Source: Acidisphaera sp035272265 (GTDB lineage Bacteria; Pseudomonadota; Alphaproteobacteria; Acetobacterales; Acetobacteraceae). Taken from it: DNA of 15,349 nt. The stretch's first letter is position 1, and the number at the start of each line of letters is the position of its first letter. The position numbers and the translations under genes are program-made. Below, piece after piece: positions 1-5,561 of this stretch. Where the stretch lies: positions 1 to 15,349 of the forward strand of contig DATEQV010000041.1 in NCBI GenBank assembly GCA_035272265.1. The letters are read 5' to 3'. The notes below the pieces were generated by a model. That model saw only the letters and a list, made by a program, of their open reading frames with translations. It had not been told where the DNA came from and did not search any database.

Positions 1-201
1 CCCGGATCCAACCGAATACAAGGTCGTAGCGCGACGTTACCGCGCACCAAGGCGGGCTCCCCCTCGGCTCGTTTAATGTTGAAAGGACCCGAGCATTGAA
101 TAACGCTTGACAAGCGAAAGCCCCATACAAGCAGATACCCCGATCGGATCCCGCGGGCGGCTCAGGCCTACACCTCGGTGACTTTTGGCGCCCTCTGGCG
201 G
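1..201. other. Non-coding left edge
   Basis: I see no convincing gene here. The stretch lies just downstream of the stop of the broken SDR gene and is visibly less GC-rich than the rest of the window (bases 61-120 are about half G+C). A TTGACA hexamer occurs at 107-112, but no good -10 element lies at 16-18 bp from it and no plus-strand gene follows, so I do not call a promoter. Confidence 0.5.
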
Positions 202-1035
202 CTATTTGGCGATGCTCCTCGGGTAACACAGGCCGCCCGTAATCTCGATCGTGGTCGCGTCGATCGCTTCATTCTCGACGCAATGGCCGATGAGCGACGC
301 GATCTCTTCCGGCTTGACCAGGCGCGCGATCTGCACGTCATGCAGCAGCGCCTGCAGCGCCTCCTGGTTCATATTGGTCAGCATCGGCGTTGCAGTGTAG
401 CCTGGGGCGATGCCGATGCAGCGGATATTGTGGATTCCCCGCATCTGGAACTCGCCCACGATGATCTTGGGCATCAGTGCATCGGCGACCTTAGCCGAGG
501 AATAGTTGAGCTGGCCGATCTGTCCTTTCCTTGTTCACCGACGAGATCGTCACCAGCAGCCCTGGCCAGCCGCCATTGACCATCGCCTCGGCAGAATCGC
601 GCAGAGTCAGGAAAGTGCCGGTCAGGTTAATGTCGATCACCGGCTGCCACTTGTCCATCCCCAACTTGCGCGAGACCTTGCCGGTCTCCTTGTCGAGCGA
701 CAGCATGGTGCCGTCGTGAATGACGCCGGCGTCTGCGACCGCGATGTTGAGCTTGCCGAAGGCCTCGACGGTAGCCTTGACGAATCTGGCCGTGTCGCCC
801 TCATTCGCCACATTGGCCTGCACGCCGATCACCTCGCCGCCCATTTCCTTGAGTTCCTTGACGACGCGATCGATGTTGTCCTGCGAGATGTCGACCACCG
901 CTACCTTGGCGCCGTGCTGGACGAAATACTTGCAGACAGCCGGGATGCGGGCGGGGCGCGGCGGCGTGGATCGCCGCCCTCGCCGATGCCATTGCCGCCG
1001 CCCGTCACGAGCGCCACGCTGCCCTTGATGTCCAC
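202..1035 (-). pseudogene. Short-chain dehydrogenase/reductase (SDR), frameshifted
   Basis: This is a classical SDR, an NAD(P)-dependent oxidoreductase with a Rossmann fold, spread over different reading frames. The likely start is GTG at 1035, preceded by AAGGAAA, and it opens with the cofactor motif TGGGNGIG. The frame then changes between about 945 and 990. The main body (to about 525) has NLTGTF and the catalytic Ser in TISSVNKE. A one-base excess in the TTT at 526-528 shifts the frame again; removing it restores GQIGQLNYSSAK with the catalytic YxxxK. The last part carries APGYTATPM and ITGG and ends at 202. The usual NNAG motif reads ADAG. Substrate is unknown. Either this is a real pseudogene or the assembly has indel errors; at least two separate lesions favour decay. 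Its composition is less GC-rich than the neighbouring genes. Confidence 0.85.
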
Positions 1036-1082
1036 GATGCGATTTCCTTCGCGCTTGGGCTGAGGTTCAAAGTGTCTTGGGG

Positions 1083-1131
1083 ACGGACTTTGATATCGCG
1101 AGGCGGTGTTCGAGGCGTTGATCTAGATCAG
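1083..1131 (-). promoter_or_regulatory. FNR/FixK-type box with class II promoter
   Basis: TTGATCTAGATCAG at 1118-1131 contains the perfect 12-bp palindrome TGATCTAGATCA and differs in one base from the FNR/FixK pattern TTGAT-N4-ATCAA. On the minus strand a -10-like TATCAA lies at 1095-1090. That predicts a start of transcription near 1083, which puts the box centre at -41.5, the standard position for class II activation by CRP/FNR-family proteins. The downstream gene is the broken SDR, with a leader of about 48 nt. The box and spacing are read from sequence; oxygen or redox control is inferred. Confidence 0.6.
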
Positions 1132-1329
1132 CCTAGCGCCTGGATGGTGTCCGAGCAGTAATCGAACGATCGCCTAACGCGTCGGCTATTTCTTCACGCT
1201 GTCGGCGGAATCCTGCGGCCTTCGAAGGATGGCACTTGCGACGCGCAACGCGCATGCCTGACTGCCCCTGGGCCCTTGACTAGGTGCTGGACCCGGACTT
1301 CCGACCGCAATGAGCGGACACCCCTGCCG

Positions 1330-2292
1330 TCACGAGGGTCGCGGATGACCGTCGGCTGCGGCGCTGACGCGTTCGAAGCAGAGTATCGCCGCCGCGAGAT
1401 CCTCGATGGCGGCACCCACCGATTTGAACAGCGTGATCTCGCCGGCAGCGCGACGGCCCGCGTGTCGGCCGGACGCCAGATCGGCGAGATCGGCGACGAT
1501 GGCGTCTCGCCGGATCGTCGCCTCGGCCAGCGGTATGACGAGGTCTCCCGCCTCCTGCACCGCGGCGTAGGTATCGACGCAGACCGTCGACGCTGACACG
1601 GCCGCGCTGTCGACCTCGCGCATCGCCGGCGTGAAGCCGCCGATGAGGTCCACATGCGCGCCGGGCCGCAGCCAGGCACCCTGCACGAGCGGCTCGGTGC
1701 TGAGCGTGCAGCAGGTCACGATGTCCGCTTGCGCCGTCGCGCTCGCAAGGTCCGAAACGGCCCGCGCCGCGAAACCGTCCCCGCGCAGCCGTGCCGCCAG
1801 ACGCTCGGCCGACGCGGCGTTGCGGCCCCAGACATCCACCTGCCGGATCGGGCGCACCGCCGCGTGGGAGGCAGCGATCTGCGCGGCAACCTGGCCGGTG
1901 CCGACGATCAGCAGCCGCTCCGCCTCCGGGCGCGCGAGGTAGCGTGCGGCAAGCGACGAGGTCGCGACCGTGCGACGTGTGGTCAACTCGCCGCCGTCGA
2001 TCGTCGCCAGCAACTCTCCGGTACGGCCCGAGAACAGCAGGTACAGCGACTGCACCGCAGGCAGGGAATAAGCGCCGTTGTCCGGAAATACGTCGGCCAC
2101 CTTGGTGCCGATGTAGCGGCCGGGGATCCAGGCGGGCATGAGAAGAAGTGTCGCGTCCCGGCCGCCGGGAACCTCGATGCGATGGTGATGGCGCGTCGGC
2201 GCCACGCAACCGGCTCTGAACGCCTCGGCCAACGCGTCGATAAGGGCGGCACGGTCAAGTGCGGCCGCCACCGCGGATTGTCCAATGTGCAT
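1330..2292 (-). CDS. Ornithine cyclodeaminase/mu-crystallin family protein
   Basis: A 320-residue protein, the usual size for this family, which includes ornithine cyclodeaminase, alanine dehydrogenase of the archaeal type, delta1-pyrroline-2-carboxylate reductase and opine-related reductases. Visible marks are the N-terminal substrate region with GTK (62-64) and GGELTTRRTVATS (100-112), the dinucleotide-binding loop GTGQVAAQ (131-138), DLIGGFTPAMREVD (215-228) and the C-terminal SVGAAIEDLAAA (291-302). The ATG at 2292 is chosen because AAGGA lies 7 bases upstream and the family homology starts there; the frame stays open far upstream only because of high GC. It is expected to be cytoplasmic and to act on an amino or imino acid with NAD(P)H/NAD+. 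It is transcribed away from the HAD/oxidoreductase pair. The family is certain, the exact reaction is not. Confidence 0.92.
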   Translation of the reverse strand: MHIGQSAVAAALDRAALIDALAEAFRAGCVAPTRHHHRIEVPGGRDATLLLMPAWIPGRYIGTKVADVFPDNGAYSLPAVQSLYLLFSGRTGELLATIDGGELTTRRTVATSSLAARYLARPEAERLLIVGTGQVAAQIAASHAAVRPIRQVDVWGRNAASAERLAARLRGDGFAARAVSDLASATAQADIVTCCTLSTEPLVQGAWLRPGAHVDLIGGFTPAMREVDSAAVSASTVCVDTYAAVQEAGDLVIPLAEATIRRDAIVADLADLASGRHAGRRAAGEITLFKSVGAAIEDLAAAILCFERVSAAADGHPRPS

Positions 2293-2523
2293 GGTAGCGT
2301 CCTTGGGTGATCCGGAGGCCGGGATAGCGTGCGGCGGCCCACGTGTCAGTGGATCACGATCATGTCGGCACGGGCGCCGATCCGGCCGTGCCGCGGGCGC
2401 GGCAATCCGTGCCGTGGCGCGCGTCCATATCGGCAGGATCTGCGCGCGGCCCCCACGGCGACCCAATCGCCGCGCGCTCGACCGTCCTACACTGATCGCG
2501 CAACCGATCCCCGGAGCCGCCGC
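2293..2523. promoter_or_regulatory. Divergent promoter region with phased 8-mers
   Basis: The gap separates the cyclodeaminase-family gene (minus) from the HAD gene (plus), so it should hold both promoters. CGGCACGG at 2366-2373 and its reverse complement CCGTGCCG at 2386-2393 form a perfect dyad, and CCGTGCCG recurs at 2407-2414. The starts are 20 and 21 bp apart, about two helical turns each. A TACACT (2488-2493) could be a -10 element for the plus-strand unit, but no good -35 accompanies it. GGAG at 2512-2515 is the likely ribosome binding site of the HAD gene. A role as operator is inferred. Confidence 0.45.
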
Positions 2524-3192
2524 ATGACAATTCGCCCGAAGTTCATCACCTTCGACTGCTACGGAACGCTCACCCGCTTCCGCATGAGCGACATGGCCCG
2601 TGAGATCTATGCCGACCGCATCCCGCCCGACCGGATGGACCAGTTCGTGCGCGACTTCGCGGCCTATCGGCTCGACGAGGTGCTGGGCGCGTGGAAGCCG
2701 TACGCGGACGTCATCAAGAACGCCGCGGAACGCACCTGCCGCAAGCACGGCATCGCCTTCGTCGAGGCGGAAGCCCAGCGCATCTACGATGCGATCCCCA
2801 CCTGGGGCCCGCACGCCGACGTCCCGCCGGCACTGACGCTGGTGGCGAAGCACTATCCGCTGGTCGGGCTGTCGAACGCGTCGGACGTGCAGATCCACCA
2901 CAACGTCGCCATGTACGAGGCGCCGTTCCACGCCGTGTTCACCGCCGAGCAGGCGCAGTCGTACAAGCCCCGCATGCGCGGGTTCGAATACATGCTCGAC
3001 AAGCTGGGCGCGCGGCCGGAGGACCTGCTGCACGTCTCGTCCAGCTTCCGCTACGACCTGATGACCGCGCACGACCTCGGCATCCGCGACAAGGCCTGGG
3101 TCAATCGCGGCCACGAGCCCAGGGGGAACGCATTCTACGGCTTCCACGAGATCGCCGACATCGGCGGACTGCCGGGCCTGCTCGGGCTGTGA
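2524..3192 (+). CDS. HAD-family hydrolase (haloacid dehalogenase type II-like)
   Basis: A 222-residue cytoplasmic hydrolase of the haloacid dehalogenase superfamily, subfamily I. Motif I is FDCYGTLT with nucleophile D11 and T15, motif II is GLSNAS (S117), motif III is the lysine of SYKPR (K148), and motif IV is HVSSSFRYDL with D178. The ATG at 2524 has GGAG 8 bases upstream and begins one strand before motif I, as expected. True L-2-haloacid dehalogenases carry SSNxxD in motif IV; here the Asn position appears to be Phe (SSFRYD), so dehalogenase activity is doubtful and a phosphatase or other HAD activity is possible. The stop lies one base before the start of the FAD oxidoreductase, so the two are surely co-transcribed and probably translationally coupled. 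Confidence 0.9.
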   Translation: MTIRPKFITFDCYGTLTRFRMSDMAREIYADRIPPDRMDQFVRDFAAYRLDEVLGAWKPYADVIKNAAERTCRKHGIAFVEAEAQRIYDAIPTWGPHADVPPALTLVAKHYPLVGLSNASDVQIHHNVAMYEAPFHAVFTAEQAQSYKPRMRGFEYMLDKLGARPEDLLHVSSSFRYDLMTAHDLGIRDKAWVNRGHEPRGNAFYGFHEIADIGGLPGLLGL

Positions 3193-3193
3193 G

Positions 3194-4471
3194 GTGAAGT
3201 CGACCCCGTACTGGCTCGACACCGCGGACGCGTTCGCCGGCGGCGCGCCGGGGCCGGTCGAGGGCGCCGCGGATGTCGCGGTGATCGGCGGCGGCTTCAC
3301 CGGCCTGTCGGCGGCGCTGGCACTGGCGCAGCGCGGCGCCGACGTGGTGGTGCTCGAAGCAGCGCGGGTTGCCGCGGGCGCATCCGGGCGCAACGGCGGC
3401 CACGTCAACAACGGCACGGCGGTCGATGTCGGCGGCCTGATCGCCCTCTTCGGGCTCGATCAGGCCCGCGCGCTGTATCACGCCTACGACGCGGCGGTGG
3501 ACACCGTCGAGCGCATCGTGCGTGAGCACCAGATCACCTGCGACTTCCGCCGCAGCGGCAAGATCAAGCTCGCCGCCAAGCCGGCCCATTACGAGAAGAT
3601 GGCGAGCAGCTTCGACGCGCTGAACCGCGACATCGACCCGGACACCGCGCTGGTGCCGCCTGGGCGCATCCGCGACGAGGTCGGATCGGACGCGTTCCAC
3701 GGCGGCGTGGTGTTTCGCAAGAGCGCGCAGATGCACGTGGGGCGGTTCGGCACGGGGCTGGCCGGGGCGGCGGCGCAGCATGGCGCACGGATCTACGAAC
3801 AGGCGCCGGTGACCGGGCTGCAGCGGCTGAACGGCGCCGCCCACCGCGTCACGACGACGCGGGGGACGCTGACGGCGAAGCAGGTGCTGGTGGCGACCGG
3901 GCCGAGCCGCTCCGGCCCGTTCTTCTGGTTCCGCCGCCGCGTCGTCCCGATCGGCAGCTTCATCATCGCGACCGAGCCGCTCACCCCGGCGCAGATCGCC
4001 TCGATCATGCCCACGCTGCGCACCGCCACCACCAGCCGCAACATCGGCAACTACTTCCGCACGACGCCGGACGGACGGCTGATCTTCGGCGGCCGGGCGC
4101 GCTTCGCGCTGTCCAGCCCGACCTCGGACCTCAAGAGCGGCCGCATCCTGGAAGCCGGCCTGCGCGCCACCTTCCCGCAGCTTGCCGGCATACAGATCGA
4201 CTACTGCTGGGGCGGGATCATCGACCTGACCGCCGACCGGCTGCCGCGCGCCGGCGAGCATGACGGTTTGTTCTACGCGATGGGCTACAGCGGCCACGGC
4301 GTGCAGATGTCGGTGCACATGGGCCGAGCGATGGCAGCGGTGATGGGCGGCGACGCGAGCGCCAACCCGCTGCGCTTCCTGCCGTGGCCGCCGGTGCCCG
4401 GCCATTTCGGCCCGCCCTGGTTCATGCCCTTCGTCGGCGCGTACTACCGGCTGAAGGACTGGCTGGGCTGA
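3194..4471 (+). CDS. FAD-dependent amine oxidoreductase, PuuB/DAO family
   Basis: A 425-residue flavoprotein of the D-amino-acid oxidase (DAO) fold, close in length and layout to gamma-glutamylputrescine oxidase (PuuB) and related amine oxidases. It shows PYWLD near the N-terminus, the FAD loop IGGGFTGLSAA (31-41) with E55 at the end of the second strand, ASGRNGGHVN (63-72), GGRARF (299-304), WGGIIDLTADRLPRAG (339-354) and the C-terminal flavin motif GYSGHGVQ (364-371). It should oxidise a C-N bond of an amine or N-substituted amino acid. The start is GTG, one base after the HAD stop; no strong ribosome binding site is seen, which fits coupled translation. No puuA, puuC or puuD partner is present, so the substrate stays open. 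Confidence 0.92.
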   Translation: MKSTPYWLDTADAFAGGAPGPVEGAADVAVIGGGFTGLSAALALAQRGADVVVLEAARVAAGASGRNGGHVNNGTAVDVGGLIALFGLDQARALYHAYDAAVDTVERIVREHQITCDFRRSGKIKLAAKPAHYEKMASSFDALNRDIDPDTALVPPGRIRDEVGSDAFHGGVVFRKSAQMHVGRFGTGLAGAAAQHGARIYEQAPVTGLQRLNGAAHRVTTTRGTLTAKQVLVATGPSRSGPFFWFRRRVVPIGSFIIATEPLTPAQIASIMPTLRTATTSRNIGNYFRTTPDGRLIFGGRARFALSSPTSDLKSGRILEAGLRATFPQLAGIQIDYCWGGIIDLTADRLPRAGEHDGLFYAMGYSGHGVQMSVHMGRAMAAVMGGDASANPLRFLPWPPVPGHFGPPWFMPFVGAYYRLKDWLG

Positions 4472-4500
4472 TCGCCAGGGCGGCCCGCCCTGATCATTTC

Positions 4501-4516
4501 GGTGCGCCCTCGCACC
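4501..4516. other. Short GC stem-loop after the oxidoreductase
   Basis: GGTGCG and CGCACC form a perfect 6-bp stem with loop CCCT, 30 bases past the oxidoreductase stop. No T-run follows on either strand, so it is at best a weak or factor-dependent terminator. Confidence 0.35.
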
Positions 4517-5032
4517 GGAATAAAAGCCTTGACTTTAGTCCTACGGCATGCCATTTCCCTTGGTCGAGCCCGGCGCGGTCCGGGGAACCTCGAGCCCCAG
4601 GGAGGGCCGGATGTTCGACTTCCTGCCGCCCTTCCTCAAGCCGGCTCTACCAAAGCTTCCGCGTCCCGTACGCCCGGGGTACCCGCGTGCCGGCCACCCC
4701 CGAGCCCGAGCCCGAGATCGCCGCCTCGGCCCGCGAGCGCATGTTCAGGGTCGAGATCATCCAGGACGCCTTCTGCGCACGCCGGCCCAAACCCCAACGG
4801 CTGTTCCGCAAGCCGTCCGGCCATCGCGACCTCTACTCGTGGTGCGACCTGGAAGCGTCCCGCTACCCCACCACCCGCCACCGCTGCGCCCACTGCACCG
4901 ACGCAAGCGACCTCTACCGCCGCGCCAACCAAGGCGACTGGCAGGCCGAATGCCGGCTGCACCGGCTGGCCACCCGCGCCTCGATGCGCCTGCTCGCCGA
5001 GCGCGTGACAAACGCTTTTCGCGCGGCCCTGG

Positions 5033-5063
5033 ATCGCCACGCCGCCAATCGGCGGCTCGCGAT
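5033..5063. repeat. Palindromic element inside the broken gene
   Basis: ATCGC at the left and GCGAT at the right enclose a stem CCGCC / GGCGG with loop AATC, giving a compact hairpin. It lies exactly where the plausible reading frame of the surrounding gene changes, which suggests an inserted repeat. Its form resembles short palindromic repeats common between alphaproteobacterial genes, but only one copy is in this window. Confidence 0.5.
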
Positions 5064-5110
5064 GACGGTGACGACCATGCGGCCGGACTCCGCGAACCGC
5101 CGGCCGAAGC

Positions 5111-5165
5111 CGCACGCGCACGCGCACCCGCACCCACACCCGCACCCGTCCCCGTACCCGTCCCC
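5111..5165 (+). repeat. CGCACC-like hexamer tract
   Basis: About nine imperfect units of a 6-base repeat (CGCACG, CGCACC, CACACC, CGTCCC and variants). In one frame it reads His-Ala/His-Pro/Ser-Pro dipeptides, in another Arg-Ala/Pro-Ala/Pro-Val. Such tracts are prone to slippage; whole-unit changes would keep the reading frame. Confidence 0.7.
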
Positions 5166-5170
5166 CACGC

Positions 5171-5266
5171 CGTCATGGCCGGCCTTGTGCCGGCCATCCA
5201 CGACTTCACTGACGTTGCAGACGAAAGCGAATCGTGGATGACCGGGACAAGCCCGGTCATGACGGG
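5171..5266. repeat. Composite palindromic repeat, copy 1
   Basis: The element is a long inverted repeat whose two arms are themselves hairpins. The left hairpin has stem ATGGCCGGC / GCCGGCCAT, and the right has TGACCGGG / CCCGGTCA. Between them ATCCACGA pairs with TCGTGGAT, and the ends CGTCAT and ATGACG also pair. It reads through the Pro/Ala-rich part of the broken gene. A further degenerate half (CGACCGGGACAAACGCGGTC) follows at about 5272-5291. The second copy is at 12483-12577. Confidence 0.85.
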
Positions 5267-5561
5267 AGAAACGACCGGGACAAACGCGGTCACTCCGGCG
5301 CGCGATCGCGACGACGACGCACACGCACACGCCCCATCGGACCCGCCGGCCGAAGCCGCCCCCGCTCCTGACGCGCCCACCACCGCGCCCGAGCCACCGT
5401 CCGAAGCACCCGTCATCGCGCCGGCAACGCCGGAAACCGCCCCGACCCCCGCCCCGCCGCGCTTCGCGACCATCGCCTACCCGCCCGGAAGCGAAACCAA
5501 AATCCGCATCGGCGCCGCGCGCTCGCCGATCCCGCCGCCCGCCGTGCGTCGCGCCGACCCC

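Larger units (their letters stand above)
4611..5561 (+). pseudogene. Unrecognised gene, frameshifted and repeat-invaded
   Basis: I do not recognise this gene. ATG 4611 has a purine-rich AGGGAGG a few bases upstream and opens MFDFLPPFLKPALPKLPRP. The natural-looking frame then shifts: dropping one G from the GGGG at 4676-4679 joins it to RPGTRVPATPEPEPEIAAS and a core of about 105 residues (to about 5005) with ordinary composition and strong G/C at third positions. The core contains QDAFCARRPK, SWCDLEASRY, HRCAHCTDASD and AECRLHRLA, so five Cys and several His that could bind metal. After a palindromic insertion (5033-5063) the plausible frame is again that of the start codon: a Pro/Ala-rich part (PPAEAAPAPDAP) and RFATIAYPPGSETKIRIG. 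No stop occurs before the convergent ABC gene, so the true 3' end is unclear. Probably a decayed gene; a sequencing error in the G run is the alternative. Confidence 0.5.

Noticed and set aside
107..139. TTGACA promoter-like hexamer near the left edge
   Set aside because: It has no acceptable -10 element at 16-18 bp and no gene downstream on the plus strand.
2293..3417. Upstream extension of the cyclodeaminase-family frame to 3417
   Set aside because: The frame is open to 3417, but this part is antisense to the HAD gene. Family homology and an AAGGA site both place the start at 2292.
3101..4405. 434-codon minus-strand open frame opposite the PuuB-like gene
   Set aside because: It has antisense composition, and the plus-strand frame has full FAD-enzyme motifs.
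4529..4557. TTGACT promoter-like hexamer upstream of the broken gene
   Set aside because: A 17-bp spacer leads to CATTTC, a poor -10 match, so I did not list it as a promoter.
4757..5473. Minus-strand Gly/Ala/Ser-rich open frame over the repeat region
   Set aside because: It is a low-complexity reading antisense to the Pro/Ala-rich segment and crosses the composite palindrome; no start context or domain supports it.
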